The notes below the pieces were generated by a model. That model saw only the letters and a program-made list of their open reading frames with translations. It had not been told where the DNA came from and did no database searches. A stretch of 63,091 bases of DNA from Nitrosotalea sp. Its GTDB lineage: Archaea; Thermoproteota; Nitrososphaeria; Nitrososphaerales; Nitrosopumilaceae. The position numbers were made by a program, and so were the translations under genes. Numbering within the stretch: the first letter of the stretch is position 1; each line of letters opens with the position of its first letter. Shown piece after piece: positions 6,471-14,527 of the stretch. The stretch covers positions 1 to 63,091 of the forward strand of contig JARCRW010000029.1 in the NCBI GenBank assembly GCA_029850515.1. The letters are read 5' to 3'.

Positions 6471-7517
6471 CTATAAACTCTGTGTCCAGGGATCGATTCC
6501 TCTTGAGAGGCGTAATGCATCCATCAGCCCTTCTGCATATCCGATACTGAGTACTGCGAGTTCTTCTTGTCCGTCCTTTTGAAACTTTTCTGCATCATCA
6601 ATATACAGTTGAGCATTTTCTATGACTGGGCCAAGACTGGCATCATTTTTGAACATTTTTACGACTTCGTCTAATGCTTTTCTTGCCTTTGGGATATACT
6701 TTGAAAGCATCTGGTCTGATATTTTTTGAATCTTTGATGAATTGTCAAATGGTTCATCAAGACATTGGGAAAATATCTTGATTGCATCACTTTCTGTAAA
6801 GTGCAACCTTCCAGGAATGATGATGGTGTGTGGAGGCTTGCCAAAGTCTGTCTTGATAAGGGTTGATAATTTTCCTGAAATTATTTTTTGATTCTTTGCA
6901 CCAATCCTTGACGCAACTATTGCAAATGTAGATTGGTCTATGACATTTCTCTTTTGTCCTTTTTCTGTTTCCAATAAACTGGATAGCGCATCTTTTGGAT
7001 CCATAAAGAAATTTGAACTATTATCAAATTCTAAGATTAGCAAACTATGACTTCCCTTTATCATGTTCTCATAAATTGTATGGTATACTGTGGTTAGTGA
7101 TGGCATCTCCCTCATGATTGTCACAGGTCTTCCAATTTTGTAATGATGTAAACCGCATTCTCCAATCAAAGATGTGATTGCGGATGCATTATGGATTGTC
7201 TTTGTTTTAATCTTGTCCTTCTCTGCTCTTGTACGTAATTCAAGATGGGTCGTGGCCACATATGGATCTCCATAAGCAAGAAGTACTACATTTTTCTTTT
7301 TGGCAAGTGCCAGGATTGCCTTGCCGTCTTCTACCATCCATCTTGGAGCAATAGTCAGCTTTCCTTTAACCAGTTTTTTTATCTTTAACACTTCTGATTT
7401 TCCAATAGGACTAGTAAAATTCTCAAAAAATGTCATGTCTGCCTTTTTTAAAACCTGGACGGCATTCACACTTGTACCATCAAGCCCTGAAATGCCAAGA
7501 CCTACAAACCATAACAT
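6471..7517 (-). CDS. dphB: Diphthine synthase fused to a DUF357 domain
   Basis: 348 residues, about 85 longer than usual Dph5 (about 260). Residues 1-265 match the SAM-dependent tetrapyrrole-methylase fold: MLWFVGLGISGLDGTS, LLAYGDPYVATTHLEL, and HNASAITSLIGECGLHHYKIG. It trimethylates the modified His of elongation factor 2 on the way to diphthamide. Residues about 275-348 form a second domain with LYIDDAEKFQKDGQEELAVL and IGYAEGLMDALRL, the pattern of DUF357, normally a separate small archaeal protein. The fusion links DUF357 to Dph5 function. It is read leftward, 40 bases after lysK. Confidence 0.92.
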   Translation of the reverse strand: MLWFVGLGISGLDGTSVNAVQVLKKADMTFFENFTSPIGKSEVLKIKKLVKGKLTIAPRWMVEDGKAILALAKKKNVVLLAYGDPYVATTHLELRTRAEKDKIKTKTIHNASAITSLIGECGLHHYKIGRPVTIMREMPSLTTVYHTIYENMIKGSHSLLILEFDNSSNFFMDPKDALSSLLETEKGQKRNVIDQSTFAIVASRIGAKNQKIISGKLSTLIKTDFGKPPHTIIIPGRLHFTESDAIKIFSQCLDEPFDNSSKIQKISDQMLSKYIPKARKALDEVVKMFKNDASLGPVIENAQLYIDDAEKFQKDGQEELAVLSIGYAEGLMDALRLSRGIDPWTQSL

Positions 7518-7557
7518 TGTAAAAAAACTCCAGCTGCTCTATATTTTGAGCTTCGTT

Positions 7558-8700
7558 TTAGGACTTGATGGACGGATTTTTGAATTCGTGTAATCTTCGC
7601 AAGTGGGACAACATTCTCTTGAAAACTTCAATGCTTCTTAGAAACTCGTCCGTTGATACTCTTTCGTCAATTGTATGTGATGCGTGAGGATCTCCTGGTC
7701 CATATGTAACAACTGGTATGTTTAGCGAGTTTCCTATTATGTTCATGTCACCTGTGCCTGTCTTTCGAATTAGTTGCGGTCTTGCCTTTTCTACGTCCAT
7801 TATTCCCAATGTCAGCGCCCTTACAAGCGGAGAACTATGCGGCGCCTCAAAAGGTTCGGTCTCATCTATTACAGAATAAAATGCATTAACTCCTTGTTTT
7901 TTTGCAATCTCTTGAACTGTTGTTGCAATTCTTTCTCCGACCATTTTACAATTCATGTTTACTGGGATTCTGATATCCATTATTGCATCACACTCTAGTG
8001 GTGTTACATTGTGACTGCTGCCACCCTTGATTTCAGTAAGAGATGATGTAAGCATCATGCTCTTTGCTATGCCCTCTTGGTTCTGCTCTAGCGATTTTTT
8101 TAGCGCACTGGTAAATACATATGATTCCTCAATTGCATTTTTTGCAAGCCATGGTGCACTTGCATGTGCACTGTCGCCTACGTTTACCCTCAGGTTTATT
8201 GCAATTCTACCCTTGTATGCAATTGTAATATTTTTAATTCCACTTGGCTCTCCAAATATTGCGTAATCTATCTCTGGCTTTTGTTTTACCAGACTCTTGA
8301 TTCCTGTAGCATTTCCTTCTTCATCTACCACTGCTGCAAATGTTATTGTTCCATTGTTGTTGCCCTGGACTGATGCTGCTGCAAGGAGCATAGAAATTAA
8401 AGGTGCCTTGGCGTCAGATGCACCTCGTCCATAAATGAATCCGTTCTCATTTCTTACCTTTATCTTTCCTGGAACTGTATCCATATGCCCGCATAACATT
8501 ATTCTTGGATATCCAGAACCCTTTGTAGCGATAAGATTTCCAACATCATCTATACGAATATCCTCAAATCCAAAATCATCACACTTGTCTGCTAAAAATT
8601 CTGCGAGTGGTTTTTCTGAAAGAGATGGTGTGTAAATCCTCAGGGCCTTCTCTAGCACTTTTACTGAATACCTTGGTGTACTAGTTACTGACGAGTCCAA
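7558..8700 (-). CDS. lysK: [LysW]-lysine / [LysW]-ornithine hydrolase
   Basis: 380 residues, M20-family zinc peptidase. Metal-site motifs are MLCGHMDTVPG (His, Asp), GRGASDAKAPL (bridging Asp), and VVDEEGNATG (the catalytic and metal-binding Glu pair). A late TGTGDMNIIGN stretch matches the LysK/ArgE pattern. It releases lysine, and in archaea also ornithine, from the C-terminal glutamate of the carrier LysW. It begins three bases after the stop of lysX and is the last gene of the homocitrate synthase-lysW-lysX-lysK unit. Only one such hydrolase is seen, so it probably serves both the lysine and arginine branches. Confidence 0.93.
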   Translation of the reverse strand: MDSSVTSTPRYSVKVLEKALRIYTPSLSEKPLAEFLADKCDDFGFEDIRIDDVGNLIATKGSGYPRIMLCGHMDTVPGKIKVRNENGFIYGRGASDAKAPLISMLLAAASVQGNNNGTITFAAVVDEEGNATGIKSLVKQKPEIDYAIFGEPSGIKNITIAYKGRIAINLRVNVGDSAHASAPWLAKNAIEESYVFTSALKKSLEQNQEGIAKSMMLTSSLTEIKGGSSHNVTPLECDAIMDIRIPVNMNCKMVGERIATTVQEIAKKQGVNAFYSVIDETEPFEAPHSSPLVRALTLGIMDVEKARPQLIRKTGTGDMNIIGNSLNIPVVTYGPGDPHASHTIDERVSTDEFLRSIEVFKRMLSHLRRLHEFKNPSIKS

Positions 8701-8703
8701 TTC

Positions 8704-9552
8704 TTATTTTCCTAGATTTACTGCGTAATCAATCATCATTGCTGGTATATTTACGCCAGTAACTCTGACAGTATTTTTGTATTCCGTTGTATTGTTTACT
8801 TCGTGTACCACAAGACCATTTTCCTTACTTTCCATTAGATCTACTCCGACTATTTGCCCCTGAACTGCCTCTTTTGCCTTGATGCAGATATCTTCTAATT
8901 CTTTTGTGACTTTGAGTTCCTCCGCCCTGCCGCCAAGTGCCATGTTTGTCTTCCACTGATCTTCTCCCGAATAGCGATAAATTGCAGCAACTACTCTATC
9001 TCCTATTACAATTGCTCTAATGTCACGTGGAGGCCTGTTAACAAATTCTTCCAGGTAGTATACTTGATAAATTGGATACATACTCTCTCTGCTTTCTATT
9101 ATTGCCTCTGCCGATTCCTTGTCTTTTATCATGGCAATCATTCTTCCCCAACTACCCACGGTTGGTTTGATCACCATTGGATATCCTCTTTTGTCAAGAA
9201 GATCAAGTGCAGATTCTTGTGAAAACGCAACCGCACTAAATGGAGTTGGTATGCCTTTTTTCAGCAAAAGCATGTGAGTAAATAATTTGTTTCCTGCAAA
9301 GATGCTAGTATTCAAGGAATTGATCACGTTGACTCCTTTTCCTTCAAGTGCTGCAGTAGAATGAAGACTACGGTAATAACTCACACATCTCTGTATTACT
9401 ATACCATGATCTTCCTTACTTTTATCTAAATTAATGGATAAATTCTTACAGTCTACCATCTTTGTATTGATGCCTTTCTCCTTGGCAGCATCAAAGAGTG
9501 CTTTTTCTTCCCACCTGATGGTATCGTAGAGAATCGATAAACCTGAGCTCAC
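8704..9552 (-). CDS. lysX: LysW-alpha-aminoadipate ligase (ATP-grasp)
   Basis: 282 residues, ATP-grasp fold. The chain runs from LSILYDTIRWEEKAL through ERKD-type strands, GYPMVIKPTVGSWGRM (the phosphate-binding loop) and YYLEEFVNRPPRDIR, to VVHEVNNTTEYKN (metal site). It joins alpha-aminoadipate to the C-terminal residue of LysW. The substrate-specificity region reads DQWKTNMALGG. From memory of the LysX/ArgX literature, a Trp before xTN marks aminoadipate ligases, while the paralogue at 14528 has GGFKTN. The GTG start overlaps the lysW stop (GTGA), and lysK follows by three bases. The position after homocitrate synthase supports the lysine branch. Confidence 0.9.
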   Translation of the reverse strand: MSSGLSILYDTIRWEEKALFDAAKEKGINTKMVDCKNLSINLDKSKEDHGIVIQRCVSYYRSLHSTAALEGKGVNVINSLNTSIFAGNKLFTHMLLLKKGIPTPFSAVAFSQESALDLLDKRGYPMVIKPTVGSWGRMIAMIKDKESAEAIIESRESMYPIYQVYYLEEFVNRPPRDIRAIVIGDRVVAAIYRYSGEDQWKTNMALGGRAEELKVTKELEDICIKAKEAVQGQIVGVDLMESKENGLVVHEVNNTTEYKNTVRVTGVNIPAMMIDYAVNLGK

Positions 9553-9713
9553 TGGCCCCAGTCCTCACCAACAGATTGTGCTGGTTTTAACTCAAAGCCG
9601 GAGGATCCTTTGACAAGTTCAAAACTTGCACCGCAATCGGGACAGGTTACTATCTCTCCTTCCATCGAATCCTGTGGAGGGTTGATGTTTGCGTCACATT
9701 CTAAACATTTCAT
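9549..9713 (-). CDS. lysW: Amino-group carrier protein LysW, C-terminus ending in Gln
   Basis: 54 residues, exactly the size of known LysW. It has an N-terminal MKCLECD and a CPDCGASFEL zinc-ribbon half (four Cys), followed by an acidic linker. It ends GEDWGQ before TGA. Known LysW proteins end EDWGE, and the side chain of that last Glu carries the growing substrate; here the last codon is CAG. The start ATG lies one base after the homocitrate synthase stop, and the stop overlaps the lysX GTG, so the gene is tightly coupled within its operon. A sequencing error in CAG versus GAG is possible but there is no sign of it. Confidence 0.92.
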   Translation of the reverse strand: MKCLECDANINPPQDSMEGEIVTCPDCGASFELVKGSSGFELKPAQSVGEDWGQ

Positions 9714-9714
9714 A

Positions 9715-10905
9715 TTATTTTCCTGTTTTTACCTTCACTTCGGTGTCATTAATTATCTTTCGTTCAAGTCTGTCATCAAGTGGTATTTCAAGCAAATCTC
9801 CCATCCTGAGATTCTTCAGGCCAGCTGCCACTGCCTTTGCATGGGTTTCATTTTGTTCAAGACCTAATAACGACATCAAGTATGCCGCACCGTTTTTTCC
9901 TGCGAGTTCTCCAAAGACAATCCTTCTCCTGTTTCCTACTACCTTTGGCTCAATTGGCTCATATGCAGCGGGGTTTCTCAAAATAGCTGCTAGGTGTGTT
10001 CCAGCCTTGTGTTTGTAAGCAGTAGGTCCAACAATTGGCTTTGAATCGTAGGGTACAATTGTGGTATATTGTTCAATTAGCCTTGAGAGGTCCATGAGCA
10101 TGTCTAGTCTGAAATTATTTGGAGACTTGTACAGATATGTCAAAGCAACAGCTGTTTCCGCAAGTGCGGGTATTCCAGTCCTTTCTCCTATCCCATCGAT
10201 TGTTGTATGAATCTGGTCTGCGCCACCATCGCATCCTGCTAACGCATTTGCAAGCGCAAGTCCAATGTCATTATGACAGTGGACATCAAGTGGAGTTTTT
10301 ATTTCATCACGAATTGATTTTACAAAATTGTACATTCCGTTTGGTCTCATTATTCCTACAGTGTCTGGCAAACTGATCCTGTCAGCACCTGCATCAGAGA
10401 TTGCCTTGCAGACCTGCATTAGAAACTCTGGGTCTGCCCTACTACCGTCCTCCACTGTAAATCGCATCTTGAGGCCATGTGATTTGGCATATTCTACTGT
10501 TTCAACTGATCTTCGCAATGCTTCCTCTCTTGTTATTCTTAGCTTGTCCTTCATGTGAATTTCAGAAATACCAAGATATGTTGCCATCCATGTTGCATCG
10601 CAATCTATTGCAACATCTACATCTTCTTTTAATGCTCTAACATGTGCGACAATGTCTGCCTTCAATCCTTGCTTGATGATTGTCTTTGTTGCTTCTTTGT
10701 GATCTGGTGATACCACGGGTGATATCTCAATTTGGTCTACTCCAAAATAATCCAACATCCATGCAATCTGGATTCTTTGTTTGTTTGAAAAAGTAACACC
10801 AGGATGCTGTTCTCCCTCTCTTAGTGTACTGTCAAGTATTCTAATTTTCTTTGGTTTTACACCCATTTCGTTGTATTGGTATGCGTAATAGTTTGCGTCG
10901 TCCAT
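9715..10905 (-). CDS. Homocitrate synthase (LeuA-family)
   Basis: 396 residues. The DRE-TIM metallolyase motifs are clear: RILDSTLREGEQHPGV at about 23-38, LPDTVGIMRPNGMYN at about 178-192, and DVHCHNDIGLALANALAG at about 203-220 (the HxH metal site). It condenses 2-oxoglutarate with acetyl-CoA to homocitrate, the first step of the aminoadipate route to lysine. The family also holds isopropylmalate and citramalate synthases, but it lacks a long C-terminal regulatory domain and is followed at once by lysW and lysX, which settles the lysine role. A TATA-like box at 10932-10945 fits transcription from about 10912. Confidence 0.9.
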   Translation of the reverse strand: MDDANYYAYQYNEMGVKPKKIRILDSTLREGEQHPGVTFSNKQRIQIAWMLDYFGVDQIEISPVVSPDHKEATKTIIKQGLKADIVAHVRALKEDVDVAIDCDATWMATYLGISEIHMKDKLRITREEALRRSVETVEYAKSHGLKMRFTVEDGSRADPEFLMQVCKAISDAGADRISLPDTVGIMRPNGMYNFVKSIRDEIKTPLDVHCHNDIGLALANALAGCDGGADQIHTTIDGIGERTGIPALAETAVALTYLYKSPNNFRLDMLMDLSRLIEQYTTIVPYDSKPIVGPTAYKHKAGTHLAAILRNPAAYEPIEPKVVGNRRRIVFGELAGKNGAAYLMSLLGLEQNETHAKAVAAGLKNLRMGDLLEIPLDDRLERKIINDTEVKVKTGK

Positions 10906-10931
10906 TTCTCAATTTTTTACCTAGGTTTTAC

Positions 10932-10945
10932 AAATATAAACATAT
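10932..10945 (-). promoter_or_regulatory. TATA box of the homocitrate synthase-lysW-lysX-lysK unit
   Basis: On the minus strand the stretch reads ATATGTTTATATTT, centred about 33 bases before the start codon at 10905. An ATATTCGT word lies directly upstream (10942-10949) and again at 11014-11021. The gap 10906-11022 is the only sizeable one on this strand between lysM and lysK. Confidence 0.45.
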
Positions 10946-11022
10946 TCGTACAGAAATCGTCTAGTTTGGTTATTTTTGAAACGATTTTAGGCGATTTTCA
11001 GAATTACGTAACGATATTCGTT

Positions 11023-11442
11023 TTATGTGACTGTACGCAATATTATGACAGTGTTTGTATCAAACACACCTGGGACCTTTCGCAATTCATCAATGCATAC
11101 ATTGATGTCTGTAATTGTGGGTGCCTTGATTATTGTAGCAATGTCATACTGCCCTGTTATTTCAAATACTGTGTGAACTCCATGTAGTTTAGAAAGTTTT
11201 GCGGATACCTTTGATGTATCAGTTGATGAATCAACTGAGATCAAAATTATGGCACTTGTAGAATTTGCATCTCCTGTTTCGATTGTAAATTTTTTAATTA
11301 TTCCTCCATCTGTAAGATTCTTCACTCTTCTCCTTACTGCAGATTCTGATAGTCCAAGTTTTCCCCCAATTTCTACAAATGATTGTCTCGAGTCTTTTTT
11401 TAATATCTCAATTATTGTCTCGTCTGTTTTGTCTCTAGACAC
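11023..11442 (-). CDS. lysM: Lrp/AsnC-family regulator, LysM type
   Basis: 139 residues, the usual Lrp size. Residues 1-55 hold the helix-turn-helix: DETIIEILKKDSRQSFVEIG, then GLSESAVRRRVKNL. Residues 65-139 are the RAM ligand-binding domain (VHTVFEITGQYDIATIIKA). In Sulfolobus, LysM controls the lysW-lysX-lysY-lysZ genes in response to lysine. Here it is the last gene of lysY-lysZ-lysJ-lysM, overlapping lysJ by eight bases, and sits directly upstream of the homocitrate synthase promoter, so it could control both units. Its own site is not proven; see the repeated ATATTCGT words downstream. Confidence 0.88.
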   Translation of the reverse strand: MSRDKTDETIIEILKKDSRQSFVEIGGKLGLSESAVRRRVKNLTDGGIIKKFTIETGDANSTSAIILISVDSSTDTSKVSAKLSKLHGVHTVFEITGQYDIATIIKAPTITDINVCIDELRKVPGVFDTNTVIILRTVT

Positions 11443-12610
11443 TTCTTCGCTGCTCCTCCTTTGTTAGTATTACATCTAGAGTTTCTAAAGCTTTGTTTAT
11501 GTCAGACTCTGATATGACTAGAGGAGGTAACAATCGGAGTATGTTCTTGCCAGAATAAAGCAAGAGTAGATTATTTGCAATTCCGTCAAACAATATGTCC
11601 TTTACTTCGAACTTCATCTCAACACCGATCATCAAGCCCTTGCCTCTTATCTCCCTGATTATCTTGTGTTTTTCTTTCAGTCTCTCCAACCCATCCCTGA
11701 ATATCTTTCCATTCTTGTCCGCATTTTCAACTAGCTTGTCTTCTACGAGTGCATCAATTGCCCCAATTCCTGCTGCACATGACAATGGGTTGCCACCAAA
11801 TGTAGAAGATTGTTCTCCCTTGCTAATTGAAGCCAAGATGTCTGGTCTTACTAGTGTTGCACCCATTGGTACGCCTCCTGCAATACCCTTTGCAAGACAC
11901 ATTATGTCTGGTACTGTATCCCAATGTTGACTTGCCCACATCTTTCCAGTCCTTCCAAGGCCTGCCTGAATTTCGTCAAACACTAGAACAATTCCCTTTT
12001 CATCACATAATTTTCTGACTTGTTGTAAAAATCCATCTGGCGCAACATTGATTCCACTCTCTCCCTGGATTGGTTCCATGATCACCATTGCTGTGTCAGA
12101 ATCCACGGTATTTCGCAATGCTTCAATATCGCCAAATGACGAAAAACTCACCGAGTCAACAAGCGGTTCAAAGGCCTTGCGATATTTTTGATTGAATGTA
12201 ACTGACAATGCACCAAGTGATTTTCCATGGTATGAACCGTTCATTGCAACCATTTTTTTCTTTCCTGTAAACTTGCGTGCAAACTTGATTGCGGCTTCTA
12301 CTGCTTCTGTTCCACTATTGTTTAGGTAGACCTGACTTAGATTCTTTGGTGAAATTTTTATCAATTTTTCAAGAAATTCTTCTCGTGTCTTGTTGTAAAG
12401 TGAACTGTGTACTGTGATTATTTTATCAAGTTGATTTTTTATTGCCTTTACTACTCTGGGATTACAGTGACCGACCAATGCAACGCCATAGCCTCCCATG
12501 CAATCCAAGTATTCTTTTCCATTTATGTCCCATACATGAGCTCCTAGTCCACGTTCTATTGTTACGGGAAATCTCTGATAGATATTTCCCATGAATTGAT
12601 CTTCTGTCAT
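11435..12610 (-). CDS. lysJ: [LysW]-aminoadipate semialdehyde/glutamate semialdehyde transaminase
   Basis: 391 residues, class III PLP-dependent aminotransferase of the acetylornithine group. Visible motifs are YLNNSGTEAVEAAIKFAR, VLVFDEIQAGLGRTG (the Asp that binds the PLP ring N), and MCLAKGIAGGVPMGA with the PLP Lys in AKG. It uses glutamate to aminate the LysW-bound semialdehyde, giving LysW-lysine or LysW-ornithine. The start overlaps the lysZ stop by four bases and its end overlaps lysM. Only one copy is present, consistent with a dual lysine/arginine role. Confidence 0.93.
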   Translation of the reverse strand: MTEDQFMGNIYQRFPVTIERGLGAHVWDINGKEYLDCMGGYGVALVGHCNPRVVKAIKNQLDKIITVHSSLYNKTREEFLEKLIKISPKNLSQVYLNNSGTEAVEAAIKFARKFTGKKKMVAMNGSYHGKSLGALSVTFNQKYRKAFEPLVDSVSFSSFGDIEALRNTVDSDTAMVIMEPIQGESGINVAPDGFLQQVRKLCDEKGIVLVFDEIQAGLGRTGKMWASQHWDTVPDIMCLAKGIAGGVPMGATLVRPDILASISKGEQSSTFGGNPLSCAAGIGAIDALVEDKLVENADKNGKIFRDGLERLKEKHKIIREIRGKGLMIGVEMKFEVKDILFDGIANNLLLLYSGKNILRLLPPLVISESDINKALETLDVILTKEEQRRSV

Positions 12611-13407
12611 CTTGATATCACCGTACAGTTATGGTGAGCAATTGCTGCAGATATTGGGTTTTCCTTTTTGCCATTTGCAATAAGTGCCTCCTTGACGCCC
12701 ATTTCTAATGCTTCTGTTGCAGCAAGAATCTTTTTTTCCATGCCAAATCCAATCTTTGGCAGGATCTCTTTTGCCTCTACCAATGACAGTTTTTCGACCA
12801 GCTTTTCTTCCATGAGTAAACCGTCTACATTTGTAAGAAATAGTATCTTATCAGACTGCATCTTGCCTGCTACATATGCAGCTGCCCTGTCTCCGTCAAC
12901 GTTGAGAAAATCACACTCTTCACTGATTGCGATGGGGGATATCACTGGAACATACCCTTGGTCTAATATGGACTGAATCAACCCCGTATTGATATTTTGT
13001 ATCTTTCCAGTATAGCCACCATCTATTACCATCTTGCGACCCTTTTCATTCATTACCATTAATTTCTTTTTTCGTTCAGCTTGAATTATCTTGCCATCTA
13101 TTCCTGAGAGGCCAACTGCATTGATTCCATGTTTTTGGAGCATGCCTACTATCATCTTGTTTATTTTTCCTGACATGACCATCGTAAATATCTCTACAGT
13201 CTCTTTATCGGTAAACCTACTCTTGATTCCTCCTGGAGATACAATGAATTTTTGTTCTTTTCCCAATGCTTCTGAAATTTTCGTTACCTCTTTTCCTCCA
13301 CCATGTACCAAAATGAGTTTTTCCTTCTCTGAGACTTTTTTTATATCTGCTATTGTAGTAGGATGAAGACCATCTACCACACTTCCTCCTATCTTTATTG
13401 TAATCAT
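12607..13407 (-). CDS. lysZ: [LysW]-aminoadipate/[LysW]-glutamate kinase
   Basis: 266 residues, amino-acid kinase family, like N-acetylglutamate kinase. It begins ITIKIGGSVVDGL and contains LILVHGGGKEVTKI (nucleotide and substrate glycines), VGLSGIDGKII, and NVDGDRAAAYVAGKM. It phosphorylates the free carboxylate of the LysW-bound substrate. lysY lies four bases upstream and lysJ overlaps its end by four bases. The single copy should act on both LysW-aminoadipate and LysW-glutamate. Confidence 0.93.
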   Translation of the reverse strand: MITIKIGGSVVDGLHPTTIADIKKVSEKEKLILVHGGGKEVTKISEALGKEQKFIVSPGGIKSRFTDKETVEIFTMVMSGKINKMIVGMLQKHGINAVGLSGIDGKIIQAERKKKLMVMNEKGRKMVIDGGYTGKIQNINTGLIQSILDQGYVPVISPIAISEECDFLNVDGDRAAAYVAGKMQSDKILFLTNVDGLLMEEKLVEKLSLVEAKEILPKIGFGMEKKILAATEALEMGVKEALIANGKKENPISAAIAHHNCTVISR

Positions 13408-13411
13408 TTTT

Positions 13412-14464
13412 TTACACAGGAGTTAGCGGGGTATACGCGATTCCTTCCATCTCGTTGAATCCTGCCATGACATTCATGTTTTGGATTGCAGAGCCTGCTG
13501 CACCCTTCATGAGGTTATCTGATGCTGAAAGAACTACAATTCTGTTATTGTCTTCATCAATGTCAAATCCTACATCACAAAAGTTTGAACCGACAACAAA
13601 CTTTGGATCTGGGAATTTGTAAAACCCTTTCTTGTCACGGATTAATCTGATGAATTTTTCATTTTGGTATTGTTCACGATACATCTTCCATAACTCCATC
13701 TCGGTTACCGGTTGTTTGAGAAAGACATGGTTTGTGCAAAGAATTCCTCTTACAATATCTACTGCATGTGGGCTCATTGATACCTTGATCTTGGTTCCTG
13801 CTGCTTGGCTTAGCTCTTGCTCTATCTCTCCGGTATGTCTGTGTTTTGCTGGTTTGTATGGTCTGATTACGCCTGATCTCATTGCATGATGTGTACCTGA
13901 GACAGTTCCTGCACCTGCACCCGATGAACCAATTTTTGAATCAACTACAATGTGTTCTGTATCAATAATGTTCTTTTTGATCAGTGGGTATAATCCAAGA
14001 ATTGATGTTACTGCCATGCATCCTGGGCATGATACGATCTGTGATTTTTTTATCTCTTCTCTGTGAAGTTCTGGAACTCCAAAGACTGATTTTTCTAGCA
14101 ATTCTGGGTGTGGATGTTGCCAACCATACCACTTGTCATAATCTGCAGGATTGTGCAACCTATAGTCTGCACTAAGATCAATTACTTTCATTCCTCTGTC
14201 ATAGAGTGCCTTTACAATATCTACTGCAGTTCCATGTGGTACTGCAGTAAACACCAGATCACACTTGTCTGTTAGTTTATCATAATCAAGTTCTGAAAAT
14301 GTCAAGTCTGTAAATCCCTTCAAGCTTGGCTGGATTCTAGAAATATACTCTCCAACATATTGTCTTGAAGTTACCATGGAGATCTCTGCATGTGGGTGAC
14401 TTACAAGTAGTCTGAGAATTTCTCCACCGACATACCCTGATGCTCCTACTACACCTACTTTCAT
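13412..14464 (-). CDS. lysY: [LysW]-aminoadipyl/glutamyl phosphate reductase
   Basis: 350 residues, ArgC-like NADPH-dependent semialdehyde dehydrogenase. The Rossmann start is MKVGVVGASGYVGGEILRLL. The catalytic Cys lies in VSCPGCMAVTSILGLYP, and the conserved His is in the GTHHAMRSGV and HRHTGEIEQEL regions. It reduces the acyl phosphate made by LysZ to the LysW-bound semialdehyde. It has its own TATA box at 14488-14500 and leads lysY-lysZ-lysJ-lysM. The 63-base gap from argX separates it from the argG-lysW-argX unit. Confidence 0.94.
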   Translation of the reverse strand: MKVGVVGASGYVGGEILRLLVSHPHAEISMVTSRQYVGEYISRIQPSLKGFTDLTFSELDYDKLTDKCDLVFTAVPHGTAVDIVKALYDRGMKVIDLSADYRLHNPADYDKWYGWQHPHPELLEKSVFGVPELHREEIKKSQIVSCPGCMAVTSILGLYPLIKKNIIDTEHIVVDSKIGSSGAGAGTVSGTHHAMRSGVIRPYKPAKHRHTGEIEQELSQAAGTKIKVSMSPHAVDIVRGILCTNHVFLKQPVTEMELWKMYREQYQNEKFIRLIRDKKGFYKFPDPKFVVGSNFCDVGFDIDEDNNRIVVLSASDNLMKGAAGSAIQNMNVMAGFNEMEGIAYTPLTPV

Positions 14465-14487
14465 CGATACTCTCTTACCATGATATA

Positions 14488-14500
14488 GTATAATTTAAAC
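14488..14500 (-). promoter_or_regulatory. TATA box of lysY-lysZ-lysJ-lysM
   Basis: On the minus strand GTTTAAATTATAC is centred about 30 bases before the lysY ATG at 14464, implying a leaderless or very short leader. It lies in the 63-base gap after argX and marks the break between the two transcription units. Confidence 0.6.
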
Positions 14501-14527
14501 TCTAAAATTTTTTTCAACTTTTGGAAT

